Source: Paucisalibacillus algeriensis (lineage in GTDB: Bacteria > Bacillota > Bacilli > Bacillales > Amphibacillaceae). From it: 64,000 bases of DNA. The position numbers and the translations under genes were made by a program. Numbering within the stretch: the stretch's first letter is position 1; every line of letters begins with the position of its first letter. The stretch is taken from positions 310,001 to 374,000 of the forward strand of contig NZ_CBYO010000007.1 in the NCBI RefSeq assembly GCF_000577245.1, in the 5' to 3' direction. Positions 37,069 to 49,801 of the stretch are shown here, one piece after another. The notes below the pieces were generated by a model that worked only from the letters and a program-made list of their open reading frames with translations, ran no database searches and was not told the origin of the DNA.

Positions 37069-39213
37069 ATGATCCTAGAACAAGAAAAAGTATTAAAAAC
37101 ATATTTTGGTTATGAATCCTTCAGACCCGGTCAAAAGGAAGTTATTGAACGTGTTATAAAGACAACGAATACATTAGCGGTTATGCCAACAGGTGGCGGT
37201 AAATCCATTTGTTATCAGGTACCTGGATTGACTTTAGACGGAACCGCTATCATTATTTCCCCATTAATATCACTTATGAAAGACCAAGTAGATTCTCTCC
37301 TAGCTTTAGGAATTCCCGCAACTTTTATTAATAGTTCGTTATCCAATGAAGAACAGGAAATTCGTATGTCTGAAATAGCTGATGGACGATTCAAGTTTGT
37401 TTATGTTGCACCGGAACGCTTTGAGTCCTATGGATTTGTAAACGTAATTAAAAAAATCAATATTTCATTAGTAGCTTTTGATGAAGCACATTGTATCTCC
37501 CAATGGGGACATGACTTTCGTCCAAGCTACCGATCCATTGTTCCAAATCTGAAACAGATTGGTAATATTCCAGTTTGTATGGCTCTTACAGCAACAGCTA
37601 CAGAAGAAGTTATTTCGGACATTCAAGAATTACTACATATAGATAATACTAATGTCATCAATACAGGTTTTGCCCGTGACAATCTTGCTTTTCACATTGT
37701 CAAAGGTAAAGACCGGACAAGCTATGTTCGCTCATTTCTAGAAGAGCATTCCGGTAAATCTGGTATTATCTATACGGCTACCCGTAAACAAGCAGATGCG
37801 TTATTTGATCAGCTTGAAAGTCGTGGTGTTCAAGTTGCGAAATATCATGCTGGAATGTCTGAACAAGCACGCAAACAAGCACAGGCTGCGTTTATACATG
37901 ATGAAAAACCAGTCATGATTGCGACAAATGCCTTTGGAATGGGAATCGATAAGTCAAACGTACGATATGTGATTCACTATGCAATGCCGATGAATATTGA
38001 GTCTTATTATCAAGAAGCAGGTAGAGCAGGACGTGATGGAGAAGCTAGTGATTGTATTTTATTGTTTTCCCCGCAAGATATTCAGTTACAAAAGTTTCTA
38101 ATTGAACAGTCCTTAATGGATGAAATTGCCAAGCAAAATGAATACCGAAAGCTTCAATCTATGGTGAATTACTGCCATACGCAAGGATGTTTAAGTTGCT
38201 TTATTTTAGATTATTTTAAGGATAGTTCTCCAATTGAAAATTGCGGTAGATGTAGTAACTGCGTAGAAAAGGTCGAGAAAACAGATATCACAGAAGAAGC
38301 ACAAATGATTCTTTCCTGTGTCAAACGGATGGGCGAGCGTTTTGGTGTGAGCATGACAGCCAAGGTTTTAAAAGGTTCTAAAGATAAAAAGCTTCTAGAA
38401 TTCAGACTGCAAACTCTATCAACCTATGGGTTGTTGTCTGCGTACACAGAAAAAGAAATCACAGAGCGGATACATTTTCTTGTTGCGGAACAGCTCCTTG
38501 GTACTGAAGAAGGAAAATTCCCTACGCTTAAATTGAACCAACACTCTGTAGATGTGTTGAAAGGTAAGCGAAATGTTGAAATGTATACAGCGCCTATCCC
38601 AACAAGTGAAAATGATGACTATCATAAAGACCTATTTGAAGAATTACGTGCACGAAGAAAACAAATGGCCGATGAACTCAATGTTCCCCCTTATGTGTTA
38701 TTTTCGGATGCAACACTTAAAGAGCTTAGTAGGTATTTCCCCGTTACCAAAGATGATATGCTTGAGGTTAAGGGAATTGGGGAGAAAAAATATGAACAAT
38801 ATGGTGAAGTGTTCTTAGAGGTTATTAAAAAGTGGAGAAACGAACATCCAGAAGCTAAAACTAGAGTGAAAATTTCTAGCTCCGCTCCGCCACCAAAACC
38901 TAAGAAGAAGGAAGAGGAAGGGCCAAGTCATCTAGTAAGCTATAAACTTTTTCAGTCTGGAAAGTCAATCAAGGATATTGCAGCAATACGTGATATGACG
39001 ACTATTACAATTGAAAATCATTTATTCAAAGCCTTTCAAGATGGCTATCCAATTGCTTGGAATATCTTTTTTAACGAAGTAGAGGAAGCTACTATATTAA
39101 CTGCAAGAGAGCAAATGGATGAGTTAAAACTTAAACCATTAAAAGAGTCACTACCTGAAGAATATGATTACCTGAAGATAAAAGCAGTTTTAGTTAAAAA
39201 TGGAATGATGTAG
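37069..39213 (+). CDS. recQ: ATP-dependent DNA helicase RecQ
   Basis: 714 residues. Helicase motifs: MPTGGGKSICYQ (Walker A, Lys45), FDEAHCISQWGHDFRP near 142-157, and the motif VI QEAGRAGRDGEASD. The zinc-binding Cys cluster is in CLSCFILDYF and NCGRCSNCVE. The RQC and HRDC domains follow (HRDC about 520-590), and the end carries a helix-turn-helix-like extension (HLVSYKLFQSGKSIKDIAAI). It unwinds DNA 3' to 5' in recombinational repair. The ATG at 37069 has GAGGAG seven bases upstream. Single gene. Confidence 0.95.
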   Translation: MILEQEKVLKTYFGYESFRPGQKEVIERVIKTTNTLAVMPTGGGKSICYQVPGLTLDGTAIIISPLISLMKDQVDSLLALGIPATFINSSLSNEEQEIRMSEIADGRFKFVYVAPERFESYGFVNVIKKINISLVAFDEAHCISQWGHDFRPSYRSIVPNLKQIGNIPVCMALTATATEEVISDIQELLHIDNTNVINTGFARDNLAFHIVKGKDRTSYVRSFLEEHSGKSGIIYTATRKQADALFDQLESRGVQVAKYHAGMSEQARKQAQAAFIHDEKPVMIATNAFGMGIDKSNVRYVIHYAMPMNIESYYQEAGRAGRDGEASDCILLFSPQDIQLQKFLIEQSLMDEIAKQNEYRKLQSMVNYCHTQGCLSCFILDYFKDSSPIENCGRCSNCVEKVEKTDITEEAQMILSCVKRMGERFGVSMTAKVLKGSKDKKLLEFRLQTLSTYGLLSAYTEKEITERIHFLVAEQLLGTEEGKFPTLKLNQHSVDVLKGKRNVEMYTAPIPTSENDDYHKDLFEELRARRKQMADELNVPPYVLFSDATLKELSRYFPVTKDDMLEVKGIGEKKYEQYGEVFLEVIKKWRNEHPEAKTRVKISSSAPPPKPKKKEEEGPSHLVSYKLFQSGKSIKDIAAIRDMTTITIENHLFKAFQDGYPIAWNIFFNEVEEATILTAREQMDELKLKPLKESLPEEYDYLKIKAVLVKNGMM

Positions 39214-39337
39214 TTGATGGAGTGCTTGAATGCGCTCCTTTTTTTATCGTATAATTCATCAATTTTTTCTTTCCACTTCTAATTAATTAATCATATGTGT
39301 ATAATTGTTACTATCACCGAAAAAAGGGGGCTATATT

Positions 39338-39664
39338 CTGAAGAAATATTTTGCCCTATTGATACTATTTTCCGTCATAACTCATTCCTATTTTGCTATC
39401 ATAACTGACCCGAAACTTGATAATCCACTAGTCATCCAAGAAACTGAATCAATCAGTTATTCTGTTCTTGGGGATATTCATCCAGTTGACGGAAATTGGA
39501 AACAAAAGGGACACAATGGTATTCACGAGCTAATCATAGCAATAATATTAATTGTTACATTTTCCTTCAATCGCTTTATTCAATTCATCAAGAGACTCAC
39601 CATTCTTTGCCCCGTTTTCTTCCAATCGAGTTATTTGATCCATTCTCCTTCGAATTTAGATTAA
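39338..39664 (+). CDS. small secreted or membrane protein, unknown; start uncertain
   Basis: An open frame of about 108 codons begins with a signal-peptide-like stretch (KKYFALLILFSVITHSYFA) and has a second hydrophobic segment (LIIAIILIVTFSF). AAAGGGGG lies 7 bases before a CTG codon at 39338; the nearest TTG (39305) has no ribosome binding site. A CTG start would be unusual, so the gene could also be decayed. No family recognised. It precedes the 38-residue gene at 39692. Confidence 0.4.
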   Translation: MKKYFALLILFSVITHSYFAIITDPKLDNPLVIQETESISYSVLGDIHPVDGNWKQKGHNGIHELIIAIILIVTFSFNRFIQFIKRLTILCPVFFQSSYLIHSPSNLD

Positions 39665-39691
39665 ATCTTTATTTCAGGAGGAGGAAAAGCA

Positions 39692-39808
39692 ATGATATGG
39701 GCTCGCTTTATTATGATGGGATTTTTTTCTTTATCTGCGGTGACTTTAATTTCTTATCAAGGTATTGAAATATTCCAAGCGTATATGGATTACTTTCGTA
39801 AAAACTAA
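39692..39808 (+). CDS. small membrane protein of 38 residues
   Basis: Begins MIWARFIMMGFFSLSAVT and ends QAYMDYFRKN; one membrane helix followed by a short charged tail. The ribosome binding site CAGGAGGAGG lies seven or so bases before the ATG and is unusually strong, which argues that the gene is real. No function known. It is followed by a hairpin. Confidence 0.65.
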   Translation: MIWARFIMMGFFSLSAVTLISYQGIEIFQAYMDYFRKN

Positions 39809-39820
39809 TATTTAATAATT

Positions 39821-39847
39821 TCGGAGAAGTGTTAGACACTTCTCCGA
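39821..39847 (+). terminator. hairpin after the 38-residue gene
   Basis: Perfect 12-bp arms TCGGAGAAGTGT/ACACTTCTCCGA with a 3-base loop. No proper T run on either strand, so the role as terminator is uncertain. Confidence 0.45.
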
Positions 39848-39890
39848 TACTACTTTCTTTATTAGTTTATCTCAATGAAATTCAATATCC

Positions 39891-40604
39891 CTAATAAAAC
39901 AAAACGTTAATCTTTCCACTATCATCTACCGTGGCCAGTAATATATTATTCAAATCTGCAAGTTGATAGGTGCTAGATATTTTATGTAATAACCAAGCAT
40001 CATCTTTTCCAAGTTGTTCTAATACCTTATAATCAATCTTCTTTTCCTTAATGACTGTTTTGGGAAGCTTAAAAGGCTTAACTGTTTTCCCAATGGTAGA
40101 AGGTGTTAATGTTTGATGTTCAGCTCTTAGAAAGATGGATACTGTTCCCCCTGGTTCCCAAAGGGCAAGAGCAACCTTTTGAATATCCTCTGTATTATTC
40201 TTCCTTAACTCCGACATTAAGATATCAATAGAAATTCGGACCTTCTTTAAATTTTTATAGATGATCGACCCGTTTTCTATAAGCGGTATAGGAGATGGAA
40301 TAAATAATTTCCGTATGCCTGGTACATGAAGACTCAAACCTATTCCAATTAAATACATAACTAAAATAACAACCATCGTTATCATAGATCCTTCTAATCC
40401 GAGCCCTTCATCTGATAGAGGATGGGCAATAATATTACCGATCAGTAATACTATAACAAAGTCTAATAGGCCAACTTGTGATATCGTACGCTGGCCCATT
40501 ACCTTTACAACAACAACAAAAAATGTAAAGCCAACCAATGCTCTTAATGTCCATTGAACCCAAGTTAATGTCTCTTGAGAACTGAAGAAATCCATTACAA
40601 TCAT
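39891..40604 (-). CDS. DUF421 (YetF family) membrane protein
   Basis: 237 residues. Three N-terminal helices are followed by the DUF421 cytosolic domain; VVVVKVMGQRTISQVGLLDF with VLLIGNIIAHPLS is the family signature. B. subtilis has several paralogues (YetF, YdfR, YkjA), one group tied to spore germination; the role here is unknown. Two ATGs (40604 and 40595) are possible, since AAGGG is three bases before the first and about twelve before the second. Confidence 0.87.
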   Translation of the reverse strand: MIVMDFFSSQETLTWVQWTLRALVGFTFFVVVVKVMGQRTISQVGLLDFVIVLLIGNIIAHPLSDEGLGLEGSMITMVVILVMYLIGIGLSLHVPGIRKLFIPSPIPLIENGSIIYKNLKKVRISIDILMSELRKNNTEDIQKVALALWEPGGTVSIFLRAEHQTLTPSTIGKTVKPFKLPKTVIKEKKIDYKVLEQLGKDDAWLLHKISSTYQLADLNNILLATVDDSGKINVLFY

Positions 40605-40768
40605 CTACCCTTACTAGAGATATACTTGCCCTAGTTTTAGCTAAATCAATGAAAATTATTTTCTATTCTCTGATATTATCCACCTGGTCTTATCGTTCTT
40701 TCTTCACCTTTATTATCGAATATGTCATACTTACAAATACCAACAATTTCTTGAAAGGAAGACACGCA

Positions 40769-41164
40769 TTGGGTAAAACTATCATTCTTCTAATTGTATT
40801 AATGGTAATCATTGCGATATTAACTAAGAAAAACATCCTAACGTTAACGCAAAAATCAAGTTATAAATATGTTAAAGGTCCACGAAAAGCTACCTTCTCG
40901 TATAAATACTTTAATGGAATTGAGCATTTTCAGTTTGAATTTATTCCTAATCAACCTGTTACCATTCACTATCAAATGGAAGTGGAGCAAGGTCAACTTG
41001 TACTTTTAATAGGTCGTCCATACACCAAAGAAAGAAATGCAGATATTCATAAATTATTTACCGAAAGTACCAATGGAAGTATAGAATTCACTCCCACTCA
41101 AATTTATTATACGATTCGCCTTGAAGGGTTAAAGACAAGAGGTAGTGCTAGAATAGAGTATTAA
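40769..41164 (+). CDS. membrane-anchored protein of 131 residues, unknown
   Basis: From TTG 40769, with AAAGGAAG seven bases upstream. One N-terminal membrane helix (GKTIILLIVLMVIIAILT), then a beta-rich soluble domain (KATFSYKYFNGIEHFQFEF; IYYTIRLEGLKTRGSARIEY) outside or inside the membrane. The longer frame upstream lacks a start site. No family recognised. It overlaps the convergent methyltransferase gene by 4 bases. Confidence 0.65.
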   Translation: MGKTIILLIVLMVIIAILTKKNILTLTQKSSYKYVKGPRKATFSYKYFNGIEHFQFEFIPNQPVTIHYQMEVEQGQLVLLIGRPYTKERNADIHKLFTESTNGSIEFTPTQIYYTIRLEGLKTRGSARIEY

Positions 41165-41943
41165 TCTATCTTTAATTTCACAGCCCTAGTTGCTATGAAC
41201 GTATTTATATAGTTATCTAGCATCCGGCTCCCACCGAAATTATCTTCATAGAACCCTGTAATGACAAAGCCTGCATCCACTTGTCCTTGAATTTGGTCTT
41301 CTAAACTATGTCCAAATTCTAATGCGCGCTTAGATTCCCTATATTGCTCAAGTTTTTCCTCTGATAGAGTCTCTAAGTCAGAATATGGAACTTTATGTTT
41401 AACAACCAGTTTCCCTTTGTCCTCTTCCTCCTCATCAAAAATATAGAGAAGTGGATTCGTAATCCCTGCAATGAGAATGCCCTTATCTTTTAATACTCTT
41501 GAGGCCTCCTTCCATACTGGAAGCACATTTTCAACAAATACATTTGATACAGGATGTACAATCAAATCAAAAGAATCTTCCTCTAAAAAATGCAGGTCTA
41601 GCATACTACCTTGAATTGTTTGGATGGATAATCCATCTCGTTTAGCTACATATTGATCTTGCTCTAATTGTTTTAAAGAAAGGTCTACAACAGTTACATT
41701 TGCACCCGCAGCAGCTAATACCGGACCTTGTTGGCCACCGCCAGATGCTAAACAAAGTACCTTTAAGCCCTTTAACGAATCAGGAAACCAATGTCGTGGA
41801 ACCATCTTCCCTGCTGTTACACCAATCTCCCAGTCTCCTGCTTTACTTCTTTCAATAGTTTCTGAACTTACAGGTCTAGTGTAATTACCTCCGTCTTCAA
41901 CTTTTTTATCCCATGCCATACTGTTTTGTTTTAATACGTCCAT
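41161..41943 (-). CDS. class I SAM-dependent methyltransferase
   Basis: 260 residues. SAM-binding motif I is LKVLCLASGGGQQGPVLAA, followed by the acidic ANVTVVDLS and DSFDLIVHPVSNVFVENVLP. The substrate cannot be read from the sequence; UbiE/YcgJ-like enzymes are the nearest by pattern. ATG 41943 follows GAGGGG. Single minus-strand gene. Confidence 0.88.
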   Translation of the reverse strand: MDVLKQNSMAWDKKVEDGGNYTRPVSSETIERSKAGDWEIGVTAGKMVPRHWFPDSLKGLKVLCLASGGGQQGPVLAAAGANVTVVDLSLKQLEQDQYVAKRDGLSIQTIQGSMLDLHFLEEDSFDLIVHPVSNVFVENVLPVWKEASRVLKDKGILIAGITNPLLYIFDEEEEDKGKLVVKHKVPYSDLETLSEEKLEQYRESKRALEFGHSLEDQIQGQVDAGFVITGFYEDNFGGSRMLDNYINTFIATRAVKLKID

Positions 41944-42124
41944 AATTATTTCCCCTCTATAATAAATTCCAGAGCTCTTGTTATATATTCGTCTTCTCTA
42001 CTCTTAATTCCTTCTAGAGTAGTTTCTACGAGATTTTTCAACTATTCAATTGTCTTTAGTTCCTTTGTTACTACGAAAATATTCATGAAAATGGTTTCAA
42101 CCTGCTTATTTTTAAATCTAAATA

Positions 42125-42160
42125 CAAAAAACCTGCTGCACCTTATTTTGTGCAGCAGGT
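42125..42160 (-). terminator. aminopeptidase terminator
   Basis: Perfect 10-bp stem ACCTGCTGCA/TGCAGCAGGT, 10-base loop, T run on the minus strand, 11 bases after the aminopeptidase stop. Confidence 0.9.
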
Positions 42161-42170
42161 ATCATTCGGA

Positions 42171-43415
42171 TTATTTACTTTTAATATCTAATGCCCAAGT
42201 TCCATTACGGAATACAGCTTCTGTTGTGCCATCGGCTTTTACACCATCAATATCTAATTGCTCAGATCCAAACATGAAATCAACGTGTGTTAAGCTGTCA
42301 TTTACTCCAGCTTTATCGAGTTCTTCATCACTCATCGCAGATCCGCCTTTTACATTCGTTGGATATGCTTTACCTAAAGCAACGTGGCAAGATGCATTCT
42401 CATCAAATAAAGTGTTATAAAAAAGTAAACCGGATTGTGATACAGGTGATTCATGTGGTACTAGTGCAATTTCACCTAGACGACTTGCACCTTCATCCGT
42501 TTCTAGTAAATGTTTTAGCGTGTCTTCTCCTTGCTCGGCTTTGAAATCAACTACTTTACCGTCTTTAAACGTTAAAGTGAAGTTGTCGATTAAACTACCA
42601 CCATAGTTTAATGGCTTCGTACTAGATACAGTTCCATTCACACCATATTTACTTGGCACAGAGAAAACTTCTTCTGTCGGCATATTCGGATTGAAAGTAA
42701 TTCCTTTTTCTGAGACAGCAGAACCACCTTTCCAAATATGACCTTCTGGAAGTTCCATTTCTAAATCTGTTCCAGGTGCTTTAAAGACTAATTTCTTGTA
42801 ATTTTTCTCATTTAACACTTCACGTGCCGTTTTTAAAGTTTCATTATGCTCGTCCCATGCTTTGATTGGATCCTCTTGGTCAACACGGACGATCTTAATG
42901 ATAGCTTCCCAAAGGCTGCGGATTGCATCTTCACGAGACTTTTCAGGAAAGATTTTTTGTGCCCAATCACCAGTTGGGATTGAAATGATTGACCAAGTAA
43001 TCTTGTCGTTCATGGTATATTTGCGGAAATTTGTCATTGCTTGTCCAGCAGCTTTATTTGCTTTAGCTATTTTTGTCGGATCGATATCTTTTAATAAATC
43101 AGGGTTTGTCGAACGAATGGAAAGTACTGCAGCCCCATCCTCGGCATACATATCATGAAGTTTTACTCTCCACTCAGGGAAATCTTCTAGTACTTCATCT
43201 GGAGCATATTGATATTTCCAAAGGGTTAGATCATCGTCTCCCCAATTAATATGTACATCCTTTGCACCCAATTCATAAGCCTTTTTGGCAACGATTTTTG
43301 TGAAACCTGCACCCTCAAGTGAGGAATTTATCATTAATGCTTGCCCTTTTTGCAAATTAACGCCTTTTCGAAGGGCTAATTCTGCATATTTTTCTTGAAT
43401 TTGTTGAGATACCAT
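42171..43415 (-). CDS. M29 family aminopeptidase (AmpS type)
   Basis: 414 residues, the length of thermophilic-aminopeptidase family members (B. subtilis AmpS). Likely metal ligands and catalytic groups are in NMPTEEVFSVPSKY, VPHESPVSQSGLLFYNTLFD and HVDFMFGSEQLDIDG, all in the C-terminal half. It is a cytosolic metallo-aminopeptidase. ATG 43415 follows GGAGG; the extra upstream codons have no site. It is divergent from the hxlR gene, with a palindrome between them. Confidence 0.92.
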   Translation of the reverse strand: MVSQQIQEKYAELALRKGVNLQKGQALMINSSLEGAGFTKIVAKKAYELGAKDVHINWGDDDLTLWKYQYAPDEVLEDFPEWRVKLHDMYAEDGAAVLSIRSTNPDLLKDIDPTKIAKANKAAGQAMTNFRKYTMNDKITWSIISIPTGDWAQKIFPEKSREDAIRSLWEAIIKIVRVDQEDPIKAWDEHNETLKTAREVLNEKNYKKLVFKAPGTDLEMELPEGHIWKGGSAVSEKGITFNPNMPTEEVFSVPSKYGVNGTVSSTKPLNYGGSLIDNFTLTFKDGKVVDFKAEQGEDTLKHLLETDEGASRLGEIALVPHESPVSQSGLLFYNTLFDENASCHVALGKAYPTNVKGGSAMSDEELDKAGVNDSLTHVDFMFGSEQLDIDGVKADGTTEAVFRNGTWALDIKSK

Positions 43416-43484
43416 CTGAAAACCTCCAAATAAAAAATTATTTCGCATATCGTTATTATTTCATAAATTCGCAAAATATCCAAC

Positions 43485-43553
43485 TACAAATATACGATAT
43501 TGTCGATTTGTAATTATTGGTATTTTACACTATTCTATATTTTATGATACAAT
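43485..43553 (+). promoter_or_regulatory. hxlR promoter and upstream palindrome
   Basis: TTTACA (43524-43529), 18-base spacer, TACAAT (43548-43553). A 28-base inverted repeat with arms TACAAAT (43485-43491) and ATTTGTA (43506-43512) lies just upstream, in the divergent interval, and could be a regulator site for either gene. Confidence 0.55.
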
Positions 43554-43616
43554 CTTAATAGTTACTTTTTGTAAGTTGATGAACTCTTTCGATATAGAAA
43601 TGTGAGGTGGATTATC

Positions 43617-43943
43617 GTGAGTGAATTATGTCCACGTTTTGAAAAAGCAATGCAAATTATTAGCAAACGCTGGGTTGGATTAATTCTTTTTGAATTATTG
43701 GAAGGACCGAGACGTTTTTCTGAGATGGAATCAAATTTACCGATCAGCGGAAGATTACTATCTGATCGCCTTAAAATGCTGGAAAAAGAAGGTATTGTCA
43801 ACCGTAATATATATTCTGAATTTCCAGTCCGTATTGAGTATACTTTATCTAAAAAAGGTGAGTCGTTACGTCCTGTTATTGAAGATATACAAGGTTGGGC
43901 AGACGAATGGATCACCCCGGAAGAATTAGATAATGAAAAATAA
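43617..43943 (+). CDS. HxlR family transcriptional regulator
   Basis: 108 residues, winged-helix HxlR/DUF24 protein: CPRFEKAMQIISKRWVGLIL, LEGPRRFSEMESNLPISGRL, LSDRLKMLEKEGIV. It has one Cys, at position 5, matching the single conserved N-terminal Cys used for redox sensing in YodB, CatR and HypR; no other Cys follows. The start is GTG 43617 with GAGGTGG upstream. Targets are unknown; itself and the divergent aminopeptidase gene are candidates. Confidence 0.9.
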   Translation: MSELCPRFEKAMQIISKRWVGLILFELLEGPRRFSEMESNLPISGRLLSDRLKMLEKEGIVNRNIYSEFPVRIEYTLSKKGESLRPVIEDIQGWADEWITPEELDNEK

Positions 43944-43971
43944 GGCTGTTTTGGAAATATAATTTTCACGG

Positions 43972-44188
43972 TTGATAGAAACTGTGCGGTATTTGAGAAT
44001 TTTGTTACAGCAACTTACCCGCTCCGGAAATACACTCCGCTTTCTGCGGGAGGACAGGCATAGGTGAGACCCCGCAGTGCGATAGCACGAGGAAGCTCAC
44101 CAGCCGCCCGCGGAAAGCGGAGTATTCTGCCGGAGCGGTAGTCCTAGCTTCACTAATATTTAAATGGTTACCGCGCAGTTTCTATCAA
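43972..44188. mobile_element. MITE-like element with 20-bp terminal inverted repeats
   Basis: 217 bases bounded by TTGATAGAAACTGTGCGGTA and its complement with one mismatch (43972-43991 and 44169-44188). Inside is a GC-rich cruciform: CCCGCTCCGG and CACTCCGCTTTC pair with GAAAGCGGAGT and CCGGAGCGG, around CACGAGGAAGCTCACC. No open reading frame. A related but disrupted copy is at 55795-56191. The type is common as a dispersed repeat in Bacillaceae; no target-site duplication was obvious. Confidence 0.8.
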
Positions 44189-44224
44189 TTATATAATTAA
44201 TAATCACCTTTTTGGCAATAACCA

Positions 44225-44261
44225 AAAGTAAACATTAGCACGCATGGATTTTCCATGCACG

Positions 44262-44267
<6 letters not shown>
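44225..44267 (-). terminator. hut operon terminator
   Basis: 16-bp stem with two G-U pairs (CATTAGCGTGCATGGA/TCCATGCGTGCTAATG, minus strand) and TTTACTTTT after it. It overlaps the hutG stop codon. Confidence 0.8.
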
Positions 44268-48117
<3,850 letters not shown>

Positions 48118-48125
<8 letters not shown>

Positions 48126-49644
48126 ATACTTTCACCTCTTCTTTTTTGTTTTTAATACCGCTTTTATTATCTTCTTTCAGCCATTTAGTTAGGTTTTCGA
48201 TATCACTTGAGAAAATTCGATCCTTCGTAATGCTAGGAACAATTTTTCTAGCTTTCGTATAATAGGTGCCTGTTACTGAGGATAATTTTTCAACACCACG
48301 ATATTCTACTGCTTGCATGGCACAAATGAGTTCGATGGCAATTACTCGTCTTGTGTTTTGCAACATGACTAGTGCATGTCTTGCTGCAATGGTTCCCATA
48401 CTGACATGATCCTCCTGGTTAGCAGAGGATGGAATAGAGTCAACACTAGCTGGGTGTGCCAGTGTTTTATTCTCGGAAACTAGTGATGCTGCACTATATT
48501 GCATAATCATGGCTCCCGATTCGAGACCCGGATTTGGGCTAAGAAATGCTGGTAGGTCATTCAGTTGAGGGTTCACGAGACGCTCTATCCTTCGTTCTGA
48601 GATATTTGCAAGCTCTGCAATTCCTAACTTCAAAAAGTCCATCGTAAAAGCGATTGGTTGCCCGTGAAAATTACCTCCTGAAATTACTTTGTTATCATCT
48701 GAAAAAATTAATGGGTTATCGGTTACGGCATTAATCTCTATCGTCAGTTTATCTTTTGCATAATGTAATGGTTGCCAACATGCACCCAGTACTTGTGGAA
48801 TGCATCTTAAAGAATAGGCATCTTGAACCCGAATCTCACCTTGAGACGTTGTGAGTTCACTATCATGCAGGATGTTTCGCATTCTCTCCGCAACCTCTAT
48901 TTGCTCTTGATGTCCTCTTACATGATGTAAATCTGCATCAAAAGCATCGATGATTCCATGAAGTCCTTCCATTGTCATTGCGGCGATTAGTTCGCTTTGA
49001 TACAATAACTTTTCCATTTCTAAATAAGTGATAACGCCAGTGGCAGTCATAGCTTGGGTCCCATTAATTAGCGCTAAGCCCTCTTTTGCTTTTAATGTTA
49101 TTGGTAGTAATCCTGATAGTTCAAATGCTCTTTGCGTCAACATCCGCTTCCCTTGATAAAATACTTCTCCTTCCCCAAGTAGGACTAGTGCTAAGTGTGA
49201 AAGTGGAGCCAAATCACCACTAGCTCCTAGTGATCCTTGTTGCGGAATCACAGGACAAATTCTTGCATTTACAATAGAAATTAAGTGTTCCACAAGTTTT
49301 GAACGAACTCCCGAATATCCTTGTGCGAGAGCATTTGCCCGAAGCAATACCATACATAGACTAATGTTTTCATCAAAAGGCTCACCAACTCCACAAGCAT
49401 GGGAGTGGATCAGGTTCAGCTGTAAATCCTCTAAATCTTCTTCATTGATAATGACGTCACTAAACTTTCCAAATCCAGTATTAATTCCATACATTACTTT
49501 CTTTGCTTGTAGCATATTTTCAACTGTTTCACGATTTGCATCTATTCTTTGCTTTTGGATATCACATAGTATTACTTGTTCATTTTCGAATACGACGCGT
49601 TTCACATCATCCAATGTTAAATTTTTCCCCGTTAATACAACCAT
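48118..49644 (-). CDS. hutH: histidine ammonia-lyase
   Basis: 508 residues. The MIO prosthetic group forms from Ala141-Ser142-Gly143 in [14 protein letters not shown]. The enzyme deaminates L-histidine to urocanate, the first step of the pathway. I chose ATG 49644 because AGGAG is eight bases before it; a GTG three codons upstream abuts that site. Upstream lie an intrinsic terminator and a 17-codon leader peptide. The usual B. subtilis hutP (antiterminator) is not next to it. Confidence 0.97.
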
Positions 49645-49689
49645 CTTTTTCACTCCTTTGTTGCATCACTTTAGTAGGGTAAAGTCGGC

Positions 49690-49726
49690 AAATAAAAAGG
49701 AGGCTTTGGTCTTAAACCAAGCCTCC
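49690..49726 (-). terminator. attenuator in the hut leader
   Basis: Minus strand GGAGGCTTGGT, loop, ACCAAAGCCTCC (one bulged base), then TTTTTATTT. It lies between the hut promoter and hutH, about 45 bases before the hutH start, so it must be overcome for hut expression. Its 5' arm contains the last codons of the leader peptide and the stop codon is in the loop. Confidence 0.85.
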
Positions 49727-49765
49727 ATTATTATATTGCTTAAATTGCGCGTGAATGAAATTCAT
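49712..49765 (-). CDS. putative hut leader peptide (17 residues)
   Basis: ATG 49765 to TAA 49712 encodes MNFIHAQFKQYNNGGLV. GAGGTG is placed five bases before the ATG. The last four codons form the 5' arm of the terminator and the stop falls in its loop, so a ribosome finishing or stalling here would prevent hairpin formation. The peptide has one His codon and no run of His, so classic His-starvation attenuation is unlikely; sensing of histidine or urocanate by a nascent peptide, or simple coupling to translation, is possible. This is inference from position. Confidence 0.55.
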   Translation of the reverse strand: MNFIHAQFKQYNNGGLV

Positions 49766-49801
49766 CCTTGCACCTCATTTTTAAATTTTCCTACTATTTA
49801 T

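Noticed and set aside
49645-49800. Classical His-codon attenuation or HutP-type control of hut
   Set aside because: The leader peptide has only one His codon, and I do not see the repeated NAG triplets of the HutP site; neither explains the structure well.
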